Counted from the first letter of the stretch, positions 1-6,499 are shown. The stretch: DNA of 7,604 bases from Chloroflexota bacterium (GCA_003520455.1 DOUV01000934.1:546-8149); one strand, 5' to 3'. Notes: a model not told the origin generated them from the sequence alone. Translations and numbers: made by a program.

Positions 1-45
1 GGGCCGCAGGCACAGGGGACACTATTGGCGAATCCGCGGTTGTAG

Positions 46-63
46 GGGCGACGGCGTCCGCCC
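46..63. repeat. Short GC-rich hairpin upstream of the sigma-BFN gene
   Basis: Seen: GGGC GAC, a GGC loop, then GTC, a bulged C and GCCC, giving a seven-pair stem. It is preceded by TGTAG. Short inverted repeats of the GTAGGGGCGAC type are, from memory, common between genes in Chloroflexota, so this may be a decayed copy of such a dispersed repeat. Bases 1-239 otherwise hold no convincing gene. One plus-strand frame stays open to about base 257, but its translation resembles no family I know. Confidence 0.3.
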
Positions 64-205
64 GCGACGCAAAGCCTACCTCCTCCACAGTCGCACGCAG
101 ATCGAGCCCATCCTGACGCCCCGGACGGCCGAGAAGGCGGAACAGTCCGCGGTGGGCTTTCTCTCGCGAGCGTCTGTATGTAACCTTTTCGTTGTTTCTT
201 CCCAC

Positions 206-211
206 TATACT
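206..211 (+). promoter_or_regulatory. -10-like box TATACT upstream of the sigma-BFN gene
   Basis: TATACT matches the bacterial -10 consensus at five of six positions and lies 28 bases before the GTG at 240. No good -35 box is found about 17 bases upstream, so the promoter is weak, needs an activator, or is not real. If used, transcription would begin near 217-219. That excludes the TTG at 192 as start codon and supports GTG 240. Confidence 0.3.
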
Positions 212-239
212 ACAAAACCAACGGTCGTCAGGGTTTGCT

Positions 240-1433
240 GTGGAAACGAGATCGGATGCTGAGTTGGTGGCGCTCGCCCGCGCCGGCGACAAGCGTGCCT
301 TCGGCCAGCTCATCGAGCGTTATCAAGAAACTGCCCGGCGCATTACCCTGAGCATGGTGCCACACGCTGAAATCGCCCGGGACCTCGTGCAGGAGGCGAT
401 GCTGCAGGCCTACCTCTCGCTTGATCATCTCCGGGATGATCAGCGCTTTGGCGGTTGGCTCTACGGCATTCTTCTGAACGTCTGCCGTAGCTACCTTCGC
501 AGCCAGAAGATGATTCTGCTATCATTCGATGCCTTGGCCGGGGGAATTCGTTTCGAAACAGTCTATGCCACCGGTTTCGCGCCGGATCCTCAAGATATTG
601 CCGAGACGCGCGAGCTCCATCGCGCGGTTCTAGAGGCGGTCAACCAGCTCTCACCGAAAAACCGGGCAGCAACGCTCCTGTTCTACTACGATCAATTGAG
701 CCTCGAAGAAACCGCTGCCGTTTTGGGCGTGTCTGTCGGAGCAGTGAAGGGCCGCCTTCACAACGCCAGAAAACAGCTTCGAGCGCAGCTCTTGCCGATC
801 TACACAGAGCGCAATCGGCCCATTCAGACCCCACAACGGAGGAGTGTCATGGTAAAGGTGAACGTTGTTGATGTCGTGAAGCGCCAGAGAACCGATGATG
901 AAGGCCAACAGGTGCCACCCTGGTATGTTGTTGTCTTGTTCGATGAAGCCGGCCAGCGAGCCCTGCCGATTTGGCTTGGACCATTCGAGGCCGAGCGAAT
1001 CGTCATGAACCTTCGTGATATCCCCCTGGTTCGGCCTCTGACCGACACCTTTATCTCAAACCTCCTCACAGCCGTCGGTGCCGAATTGGAAGAGGTACGT
1101 GTTGAGGCGATCAAAGATGACACATTCTACGCGGTGGCGAAGCTTCGAAGCGGCGACACCGTGCAAGAAGTCGACGCAAGACCGAGTGATGCCATTGCAC
1201 TTGCACTTCGGATGGACAGCCCCATCTATGTTTCCGAGGAGGTACTGGACCGTGCAGGTTCGCCCGTGCCAGGGGACATTGAGCGGACACGCATTGGAAA
1301 AGGATTGGATGCTATTTGGGAAGACGCAGAGCGGCAGCGTGAGGCTCTGCAAGTGCAAGCGCGCTCACTGCGGAGAACACCCGAGGAAGTGGAGAGGATG
1401 CGACAGGAATTGATCAGCTACGTATTTGGTTGA
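240..1433 (+). CDS. ECF-like sigma-70 factor fused to a C-terminal bifunctional nuclease (BFN/DUF151) domain
   Basis: About 397 residues from GTG 240. That start is chosen because AGGG sits six bases upstream and the sigma domain begins almost at once (ETRSDAELVALARAGD). The frame is also open back to a TTG at 192, but that codon has no ribosome site and lies upstream of a -10-like box. Numbered from the GTG, sigma region 2 spans about residues 6-90 (DLVQEAMLQAYLSL, then FGGWLYGILLNVCRSYL). Region 4 spans about 127-188, with helix-turn-helix LSLEETAAVLGVSVGAVKGR. A short linker leads to the BFN domain at about 204-340, with hallmarks LPIWLGPFEAERI and RPSDAIALALRMDSPIYVSE. A charged helical tail follows. 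Known: region 2 binds the -10 element and core RNA polymerase, region 4 binds the -35 element, and BFN proteins are reported to have DNase/RNase activity. No anti-sigma gene is adjacent. Inferred: a transcription regulator with a nuclease or nucleic-acid-binding accessory domain. The individual domains are secure; the role of the fusion is unknown. Confidence 0.9.
   Translation: METRSDAELVALARAGDKRAFGQLIERYQETARRITLSMVPHAEIARDLVQEAMLQAYLSLDHLRDDQRFGGWLYGILLNVCRSYLRSQKMILLSFDALAGGIRFETVYATGFAPDPQDIAETRELHRAVLEAVNQLSPKNRAATLLFYYDQLSLEETAAVLGVSVGAVKGRLHNARKQLRAQLLPIYTERNRPIQTPQRRSVMVKVNVVDVVKRQRTDDEGQQVPPWYVVVLFDEAGQRALPIWLGPFEAERIVMNLRDIPLVRPLTDTFISNLLTAVGAELEEVRVEAIKDDTFYAVAKLRSGDTVQEVDARPSDAIALALRMDSPIYVSEEVLDRAGSPVPGDIERTRIGKGLDAIWEDAERQREALQVQARSLRRTPEEVERMRQELISYVFG
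838..851 (+). promoter_or_regulatory. Internal ribosome binding site and ATG at the BFN domain boundary
   Basis: GGAGGAG at 838-844 is followed by TGTC and an in-frame ATG at 849. This is the strongest Shine-Dalgarno match near the gene and better than that of the gene's own start. The ATG opens MVKVNVVDVVK, which is where a free-standing BFN protein would be expected to begin. A separate 194-residue BFN protein may therefore be made from the same message. Alternatively, the site is a relic of a time when the sigma and BFN genes were separate. Confidence 0.5.
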
Positions 1434-1683
1434 AAGATATCGGCTTCCAGTACGAGTTGGACCTGTACACGTGATCCTGCTCCGATCTAACGGCCATATC
1501 CCCCATCTTGCGAGGTAGCACATAGCAGGCAGCAAGAGTAGCGGAAGGCATTGTTTTCATCCCTGATAATTACATATTGCTGAATATCCGTTGCTATATA
1601 CTGGCTGCTACTTCCCTGAATGCCAGAGCCAGGGAAGATGCGGTGTTTCTCGTTTGGAAGGGCATATCACAGGATACGTTCGA
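1434..1683. other. Gene-free stretch after the sigma-BFN gene
   Basis: With the next 75 bases this makes about 325 bases without a supportable gene. The only long minus-strand frame here is run-on from the ISL3 remnant beyond its natural C-terminus and looks non-coding. AT-rich patches near 1565-1602 contain GATAAT and TATACT but no -35 partner at proper spacing. An eight-base inverted repeat lies at 1611-1637. No clear terminator with a T-run follows the sigma-BFN stop. Confidence 0.5.
1611..1637. repeat. Eight-base perfect inverted repeat
   Basis: CTTCCCTG at 1611-1618 and CAGGGAAG at 1630-1637 form a perfect stem around an 11-base loop. Neither strand has a T-run after the stem, so a classic intrinsic terminator is not supported. 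Confidence 0.35.
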
Positions 1684-1709
1684 GGACAGCGGCTGATCAG
1701 CCGTTGTCC
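1684..1709. repeat. 26-base near-perfect palindrome at the edge of the ISL3 remnant
   Basis: GGACAGCGGCTGA pairs with TCAGCCGTTGTCC. Each arm is 13 bases with a single G-T wobble, and TGATCA is at the centre. It overlaps by a few bases the sequence TGTCCCTGGTACACTTTTGA, which resembles ISL3-type element ends. It could be a target hairpin, part of an element end, or a factor-binding operator. The palindrome itself is certain; its role is not. Confidence 0.6.
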
Positions 1710-1727
1710 CTGGTACACTTTTGATGA
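1706..1727. repeat. Candidate terminal inverted repeat of the ISL3 remnant
   Basis: The segment from GTCCCTGG to TTTTGATGA lies about 45-60 bases beyond the expected C-terminus of the minus-strand ISL3 transposase. It has the ACTTTTGATGA flavour I associate with ends of ISL3 elements. The partner repeat would lie beyond the truncation at about 2090 and is absent, so pairing cannot be tested in this window. Confidence 0.25.
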
Positions 1728-1759
1728 CGACGGGCTGGCAGTGGAGTCATCGTTCCGTC

Positions 1760-2086
1760 GGTAATCATCAAGCGCAAGGAGCACCCGCTGTCGAAGGCAA
1801 TCAAAGTTCGGCGGGCCATCCATCGTGTGCTTGATCACTTCCAGCCGATTGCTATGGCCCGCCGTGGGGCCGTTCGAGCAGGCCAGCGAGCGGGCGGCGT
1901 GCACAGCCGCTGCGTCGCGCCGGAGTCCGCGGACAAAGGTGTGGAACTCGGGGAGGTCCTCGCTTCGGCTCGATCAAGCTAGTTGTCACATCTTCCGCCC
2001 GGCGTCCCCTCGCAGGCGGCAAAGGCTAGCACAAGATCACAGGCCGCTTGGCTTGGCCCGTCGCGCGCCGGCAGTTGCTATCGGCG
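1760..2086 (-). pseudogene. ISL3-family transposase, degraded C-terminal remnant
   Basis: Translated on the minus strand from 2086 downward, the pieces run DLVLAFAA, LDRAEA, then EDLPEFHTFVRGLRRD, then ACSNGPTAGHSNRLEVIK and DGPPNFDCLRQRVLL. This is the order of the C-terminal third of ISL3-family DDE transposases, whose usual form is roughly WSNGQxEGQxNRLKxIKRxMYGRAxFDLLRQRVL. At least two frame changes are needed, near 1965 and near 2010, and an in-frame TAG lies at about 1980. The Glu of the usual EG pair, probably the third catalytic acidic residue, is Ala here (TAG in place of TEG). The N-terminal two-thirds, including the zinc-binding and first catalytic parts, is missing beyond 2086, where unrelated IS1634 sequence begins. 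The gene is certainly dead. Confidence 0.75.
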
Positions 2087-2096
2087 GAACCGCCCA

Positions 2097-3543
2097 CACA
2101 GGCTAGCCATCTGTCTGCGCCCCCTGAGTGCCCTGGATGTCTGGCACGGGATCGAGAGCCAACTGGGGCTGCGGCTGATTCGAGTCGACGACTTGACCAG
2201 CGATGTGCTGCGGCTGGATGCGACGGTGGGTACGGTCCATCATGATCCCAGACAGAGGACGCTGTTTCAGGTGGGCAAGACCAAGCATGGACAATACGCC
2301 ACCCAGTTCAAGTTGATGTTGGCCAGTCTGGACCCGCTGGGATTGTCTGTGGCCGTCGATGTCGAAGCCGGGAATCGAGCGGACGCCCCGCTTTACATTC
2401 CCAGCTATCAGCGAGCCAAGACGATGCTGGCTCGGGATGGGCTATTGGTGGTGGGAGACAGCAAAATGAGTGCGCGCTTGACACGGGCCACCATAGAAGC
2501 GGGACGGGATGCCTATTTGACACCGCTGGCCGACCAGAAAGATGCACCCGAGTTGTTAGACCAGGTGCTGGCGGACTGGTTGGAGCGACAAACCGACACG
2601 ACACCCCTCTTTCGACCCGAAGATCGACCGGACGATGGCAGCGATCCAGACCCGAAGTTGGCTGTTGCCTGCGGGTTCGAGGTGACTCGCACCCAGAGCG
2701 CCACAGTGGCGGGAACCGCAGTCCGCTGGGAGGAACGGCTGCTGGTGATTCGGTCCTACAGCGACATGACGAGCAGGCTGGCGGGGTTGCGGCGCCGTCT
2801 GGCCAAGGCCGAAGCGGCTCTCATCGCCCTCACACCGCCGCGGGGACGCGGCAAGAAACAGATTGAGGACGAAGCCACGCTGCGGGCGGCCATTGACCAG
2901 GTGGAAACGAACTATCGGGGGCCGGGGCTCTTCCACTACGACTATCAACAGGCGGTCGAAGAACGGCAGGTCCGGGCCTACAACGGCAACCCCGCTCGGG
3001 GAGAGCGCACGGTGCGCTCCCAGTTGACGGTCAGCCGCCACCAGCCGGCCATCGACACGGCTGAGGTGGCCAGCGGCTGGCGCATCTACGCCACCAATCA
3101 GGCAGTCGCAGCGCTCTCTCTGGAACAGGCAGTGTCCGTCTATCGGGACCAGATCGTGGCGGAGAACATCTTTCGCCGCCTCCACGGCCCCATGCTCTCC
3201 ATCACGCCTCTCTCCATCCAGCGGGAGGACCATGCCCAGGGGTTGATTCACCTTTTGACCCTGGCCAGTCGGGTCTTGGCCCTGGGTGACTGTCTGGCCC
3301 GGGAGGCCTTGGCCGCCGCAGGGGAGGAATTGGCCGGTGTCTACGCCGGCAATCCTAACCGCAGCACCGCCCGGCCCCCAACAGAACCCATGCTCAAGGC
3401 CTTTGAGGGCATCGACCTGGTCATCTTCTCCCAAGGCGAACAGACGGCTGCCATCTTGACCGCTCTGGAATCGGTCCATGAACCCATCTTGGCCCTTCTC
3501 GGCCTCCATCCGTCACTCTTCACCGGCCTGCCATCGGTCTGAC
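2097..3543 (+). pseudogene. IS1634-family (IS4-like DDE) transposase, 5'-truncated
   Basis: The frame is open from 1983 to the TGA at 3541, but family-like sequence starts only near 2097 (HRLAICLRPLSALDVWHGIE); the residues before it are read-through of flanking DNA. About 480 residues are kept. By comparison with full-length relatives as I remember them, roughly the first 110 are lost. Counting from 1983, the first catalytic Asp is D79 in VLRLDATVGTVHHD and the second is D159 in LLVVGDSKM. The third acidic residue is E394 in YRDQIVAENIFRRLHG, fitting the IS4-type Y-(2)-R-(3)-E-(6)-K signature with Gln and His at the R and K positions. The catalytic core is unbroken to its natural C-terminus, so the truncation may be fairly recent. 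Known role: cut-and-paste transposition. With the N-terminus and left end gone, the element is probably immobile unless served by an intact copy elsewhere. Confidence 0.8.
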
Positions 3544-3730
3544 CCAGGGAGACGTGCGCCGGTTGACTCTATCCGCCTGGTAAGGTGCCTTGGTTGGCCG
3601 CCCTTCGCTCCATTTCTGGGTGGCTGACCATCACTTTGTCCAACCATTATGCAACTGATTCTCGTCTCAAACAATGCCCAAGCGGTTCCAGACAGCAATC
3701 TCGGCTTTCTCTCCCAAAATCAGCGAACGT

Positions 3731-4185
3731 TCAGTTTATGATGCGAAATCCAAGATGTGTTACGCCAGCGGACTCGATCACCCTGGTAGTTTCCAGTTCA
3801 ATCGGCTCAGCGCCTAAATCCTCGAACAATCGGAGACCTTCTCCGAGGAGTAAGGGCATGATGTCAATGTGTATTTCGTCAGCCAGTCCAGCGTGAATAC
3901 ACTGCTGAACTGTGCTCGCGCCACCGATCACGGTGACATTCTTATCGCCGGCGGCTGCTTTGGCTTGCCGAATGGCGCTTTCAATCCCGTCAGTCACAAA
4001 GGTAAACGTCAACCGTTGGCTCTGCTTGGGTAGCTTTTCCGGAACAGTATGCGTCAGCACGAAGATCGGCACTTGAAATTCGTAGTTGCCCACGTACCAG
4101 TCCGGGTCGCCCATGGCAAAGGCGCGCTGCCCATCACGACCGCGCCGGTCGTTCTGATTGCTTCCTGCTGGAAATCCAGCTCGCG
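3731..4185 (-). pseudogene. RibD/dihydrofolate-reductase-like protein, 5'-truncated and frameshifted
   Basis: The C-terminal part reads FAMGDPDWYVGNYEFQVPIF, then LTHTVPEKLPKQ, then VTVIGGASTVQQCIHAGLAD, EIHIDIMPLLLGEGLRLFED and ends THLGFRIIN. This matches the dihydrofolate reductase-like family (RibD C-terminal fold), NADPH-dependent reductases whose GGAS motif lines the nucleotide site. Just upstream, EAIRTTGAVVMG continues the family pattern in another frame. The switch, consistent with loss of one base, is near 4130. The usual first 35 or so residues (start, substrate-binding strand, SLDGFIA-type motif) are absent. Instead the frame joins DinB-type sequence near 4165-4185. About 150 residues survive of a usual 185-200. 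The gene is not functional as it stands. The substrate was probably not dihydrofolate itself; members of this family act on varied pteridine or flavin-like compounds. Confidence 0.75.
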
Positions 4186-4452
4186 CTAGTCCGTCTTCTT
4201 GATCCAGACGCGGGGATTGACACCGCGCAGCGTCGGTGTGTCCTCGGCGAGCATCGCCATGATGTTGTTGCCCCAGACGTCGCCATACGCGCGGAGATGG
4301 GCAAGCACAGCGTTTGCGGACCACTCATCGTCGTTGGGGACGGTATGCAATTGAGCTGATGCCAGATCGGCAGTGAGCGTGGCGACGGGCGGCGGCGTTT
4401 CTGCAAGTATGGTCAGAATCTGCTCAATGGTGAGTGATCTCCTGGTGGGCAC
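4186..4452 (-). pseudogene. DinB-type protein, N-terminal half, ended by a TAG
   Basis: The start is GTG at 4450-4452, supported by AAAGGAG at 4460-4466 seven bases away. Longer starts exist but lack family resemblance. The product would be 88 residues: RRSLTIEQILTILAETPPPV, then DDEWSANAVLAHLRAYGDVW, then MAMLAEDTPTLRGVNPRVWI, ending KKTD and TAG. This is the opening half of a DinB/DUF664-like four-helix protein, usually about 160 residues. The His in VLAHLRA matches the first of three metal-ligand histidines of the fold; the second pair is lost. Beyond the TAG, REL and DF continue as expected for the family, so TAG probably replaced a Tyr codon. The sequence then passes into the reductase fragment. 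DinB-fold proteins include metal-dependent thiol transferases, but this one's function is unknown. It lies 75 bases downstream of the hydrolase gene on the same strand. Confidence 0.7.
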
Positions 4453-4527
4453 GTGACGTCTCCTTTCGCACAGACCAGGAGATGCATGCGATTGCGCGTA
4501 ATGGACCAAGCAGTCACGAAGGTGTAC

Positions 4528-5184
4528 TCACAAGGTGGAGGAACGCTTCAGAAAGGCCAGGGTTCGATCCCAGGCCAGGCTCGCGGCCGCTGGATTGTAG
4601 GCGTCGCTCCGGTCCGGTTCAAAGAACCAGTGCCCAGTACCAGGGTAGCGATAGAACGTCACCGGGCGGCCTGCGCGCCTTAGGGATTCCTCCAACTCCT
4701 CGACATTGGATTGCGGCTCAAACGGATCATTCTCGGCAAAGTGACCGAGGTGGGCGGCTCGGGAGTTGCTATAGTCGCCACCCCCGGTCCCGTAAAAGAG
4801 GACGACAGACCGGATGTGGGCGGGATCGGCGGCGGCGAGGTCCAGCGCATAATAGGCCCCCAGCGAAAAGCCTATCACGGCCAGGCCGCGGTCGGCGGGT
4901 CCCACTCGTTCGTGGAGATACTGGGTTGCCTCCGCGATCTCGGCCTTGGCTTGGAGGTGGTTGGTGTCGAGAGCTTTGCCCAGGGTTTCCGCCTCGGCAA
5001 TAGTGTCTGCGACCTGGCCATGATACAGATCTGGGGCGAAGGCGACGAAACCGGCTTCAGCCAGTTGGGTGCAGAAAGCCTTCATGGTGTCGTTCAACCC
5101 CCACCAGGCATGAAGGACCAATACACCGTCGCCCTTGCCAGTGGGCGGGACGGCGAGAAAGCCCTGCGGTTGAGACTGTGTCAT
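4528..5184 (-). CDS. Dienelactone hydrolase family protein (alpha/beta hydrolase)
   Basis: A 218-residue intact reading frame, close to the usual 220-240. The ATG at 5182-5184 has AAGGAG at 5190-5195, five bases away. The fold is read from VLVLHAWWGLNDTMKAFCTQ (residues 22-41, oxyanion-hole region), FVAFAPDLYHG (46-56), the nucleophile elbow VIGFSLGAYYA (103-113, Ser107), the acid in AENDPFEP (Asp153) and the base in YPGTGHWFFEP (His185). Known: the family type enzyme opens the lactone ring of dienelactone in chlorocatechol breakdown and uses Cys as nucleophile; Ser here points to a more general esterase. No signal peptide is present, so it is likely cytoplasmic. The gene stands alone between two pseudogene pairs and could once have led an operon with the DinB and reductase genes downstream. 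Its physiological substrate cannot be told from the sequence. Confidence 0.92.
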   Translation of the reverse strand: MTQSQPQGFLAVPPTGKGDGVLVLHAWWGLNDTMKAFCTQLAEAGFVAFAPDLYHGQVADTIAEAETLGKALDTNHLQAKAEIAEATQYLHERVGPADRGLAVIGFSLGAYYALDLAAADPAHIRSVVLFYGTGGGDYSNSRAAHLGHFAENDPFEPQSNVEELEESLRRAGRPVTFYRYPGTGHWFFEPDRSDAYNPAAASLAWDRTLAFLKRSSTL

Positions 5185-5201
5185 GTGGACTCCTTAGAGT
5201 G

Positions 5202-5207
5202 ATTATA
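5202..5207 (-). promoter_or_regulatory. Candidate -10 box for the dienelactone hydrolase gene
   Basis: On the minus strand the sequence reads CACTATAATCACTCTAAGGAG, with a perfect TATAAT. Start of transcription about seven bases on would fall at the beginning of the AAGGAG ribosome site, leaving a leader of only about 11 bases. No -35 match is present 16-18 bases upstream. The spacer is very GC-rich and contains CGCGCGG (5214-5220), which can pair with CCGCGCG (5245-5251). The rest of 5185-5300 shows no gene. Confidence 0.4.
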
Positions 5208-5300
5208 GTGGAGCGCGCGGTTGATTAGCGCCGTGCTTCAGCCGCCGCGCGTAAGAGTGTACATCTTTGAACTCGCCCCAGTGGTTGCATATGAAAACAG

Positions 5301-5462
5301 CTACAAGTGCTCATAGACGTAAAAGATGTAATCTTGAGATGGTGTCTTGGCTCCCAGATCGTTTAGTAATTGCAGAAGTTGGGCGCGATGATCGGTGCTG
5401 TGATTCGCCACATGAAGCAGCACTTGCCACAGCATGAGATCTTTGTCCTCTCCATGCGAGTC
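5301..5462 (-). pseudogene. DinB-family protein, C-terminal fragment
   Basis: Minus-strand codons give DSHGEDKDLMLWQVLLHVAN, then HSTDHRAQLLQLLNDLGAK, then TPSQDYIFYVYEHL and TAG at 5301-5303. The NHSTDHR segment carries the H-x3-H pair of the DinB metal site, and DYIFYVYE is a typical C-terminus of DinB proteins of about 160 residues. Only about 50 residues survive. No start precedes them; upstream the sequence changes to an AAA_16 ATPase read in a different frame. It is not the missing half of the DinB fragment at 4186-4452: that gene continues differently in its own subfamily and the two types are dissimilar. It is too short for a free-standing predictor to call reliably. Confidence 0.7.
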
Positions 5463-6113
5463 GGTGCATAGGGCCGCTCCATTGTTTCGGCGATACGGCG
5501 GTGGAACTGCTTGCGCTCAAGGGTCAGCAACTGACCAGAGATTGCCTGGCGTGTCAGCGCGTGGCGAAAGGCGAACTGCTCGGCCGACGCTTCAGTGAGC
5601 AGCTGGGCAGCGGTCAACCCTTTGATGCAGGTGAGGAGCGTACCCTCATCCAGTTGGGTCAGCTCGTGCAGCAGCGAAAAATCAAACCGCTGCCCAGCTA
5701 CGGCCGCGAGGGTGAGGACGTGCCGACCCTCTGGGCTGAGCTGCTCCACCCGCTGCCCGACCGCATCCTGCGCGCTCCGCAGGATGTGCAACGAGAGCGC
5801 AGATTTGTGCTCCCAGCGCCCGTCGGCGTAGAAGATGTCGCCTGCTTCCACCAGGGCTTTCAGGATTTCCTCCACGAAGAACGGGATGCCTTCCGTCAGC
5901 GAGACGACAAGATCGAGGAGTTCGTCTTTGATCGGCGCCTGACTATCAAAGATAGCCTGTACCATCGCCGCCACATCGCCCCGCCCCAACGGGTGTAACA
6001 TAATCTCTTCCGCCCCGACGCGCTGCATTATCGCCGCCCTACTCGAGGATTTCGATCTCGTGCGCCCAGCCAACCAATATAGGAGCGACAATAGGTTTGT
6101 GGAGCTGAGACAT
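5463..6113 (-). pseudogene. AAA_16-type signalling ATPase (LuxR/adenylate-cyclase-associated family), internal deletion and C-terminal loss
   Basis: The ATG at 6111-6113, preceded by GAGGTGAT at 6119-6126, opens MSQLHKPIVAPILVGWAHEI and EILE, the usual N-terminus of these large regulators (the VGR Arg is Trp here). A TAG at 6039-6041 ends this frame. Family sequence resumes in another frame with RVGAEEIMLHPLGRGDVAA, LTEGIPFFVEEILKALVEAG, LTLAAVAGQRFDFSLLHEL and FAFRHALTRQAISGQLL, ending near AETMERPYA. The roughly 240 residues between, which should contain the Walker A and B motifs, are missing, as is everything after the winged-helix-like region, where TPR repeats and an effector domain normally follow. 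Full-length relatives run to about 1000 residues or more. The product cannot bind ATP. At about 5463 it runs into a DinB fragment. Known role of intact relatives: STAND-like regulators or LuxR/cyclase signal proteins. Confidence 0.75.
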
Positions 6114-6499
6114 GATCTATCACCTCAGCAAGGCTTGAAGGGAGACTTCGACAGGCGTCGCCAGGGAACAGATTGCGAATTTTGCATCAAGAACAGAAGG
6201 ATGCCAAGAGGTGAGTTTTGGTTGGAATGGCACCGGAAGTGAGAGCGCTTCAGTATTAGGACTTTTGTTTTAGTCTTGCTCCAGGGGACACCTTCACTAG
6301 TTGTGAGCCAAGTAAGCCGGGTGACGCGAGGAAAGGTCATCAGGCCGCGGGTATTGAGAACTCCTTGAGCGCGTTGAGTACAGCGTAGTACGTCAGCTCC
6401 TATACCCGACGTCGAAAACTGATCCTCCCCGCTGTCGAGCAGCTTCCGCTGCTATGCCTGGCCGCGCTCACATTCGCCCGAACTGGAACTGGGTCGCGA
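6114..6499. other. Gene-free stretch upstream of the ATPase pseudogene
   Basis: No supportable gene. It includes the ribosome site of the ATPase pseudogene (6119-6126) and an AT-rich patch around 6255-6290 with a weak GACT/AGTC hairpin. One minus-strand tail, ELTYYAVLNALKEFSIPAA ending in TGA at 6340-6342, looks protein-like but is cut off by a stop just upstream. It may be the 3' scrap of another lost gene, and I cannot name the family. Confidence 0.4.

Larger units (their letters stand above)
1706..3543. mobile_element. Composite of two broken insertion sequences (ISL3 remnant next to IS1634 remnant)
   Basis: A minus-strand ISL3 fragment and a plus-strand IS1634 fragment meet between about 2086 and 2097, each missing its N-terminal end at the meeting point. 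A simple insertion would leave the other half of the ISL3 gene beyond 3543, but bases 3544-3730 contain no ISL3-like coding sequence. The arrangement is better explained by a deletion that removed the starts of both elements. No target-site duplication could be recognised. Bases 3544-3730 hold no gene I can support, though they may contain the right end of the IS1634 element. Confidence 0.6.

Noticed and set aside
1..190. Plus-strand frame open from the left edge to about 257
   Set aside because: Arg-rich translation with no family resemblance, and it ends inside the sigma gene in the wrong frame.
1565..1602. AT-rich boxes GATAAT and TATACT as a promoter
   Set aside because: The possible -35 partners (TTGTTT, TTGCTG) are only 8 and 14 bases away, and no gene follows.
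1608..1760. Continuation of the minus-strand frame beyond the ISL3 C-terminus
   Set aside because: ISL3 transposases end soon after the LRQRVL motif. The following residues look random and cross a palindrome and a possible element end.
2556..3509. 317-codon minus-strand open frame opposite the IS1634 transposase
   Set aside because: The plus-strand frame carries clear transposase motifs; this frame is its GC-rich shadow with no recognisable domain.
4434..5202. Three plus-strand open frames opposite the dienelactone hydrolase
   Set aside because: Low-complexity Arg/Gly-rich translations with no motif; the minus-strand hydrolase explains the openness.
5214..5251. CGCGCGG/CCGCGCG inverted repeat as an intrinsic terminator
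   Set aside because: The loop is 24 bases and no T-run follows on either strand.
4186..5462. The two DinB fragments as halves of one gene split by the hydrolase
   Set aside because: The N-terminal fragment belongs to a WIKKTDY-type subfamily and the C-terminal one to a DYIFYVYE-type subfamily, so they do not fit together.
5501..5998. 165-codon plus-strand frame
   Set aside because: Antisense to the ATPase pseudogene, whose minus-strand translation shows strong family motifs.
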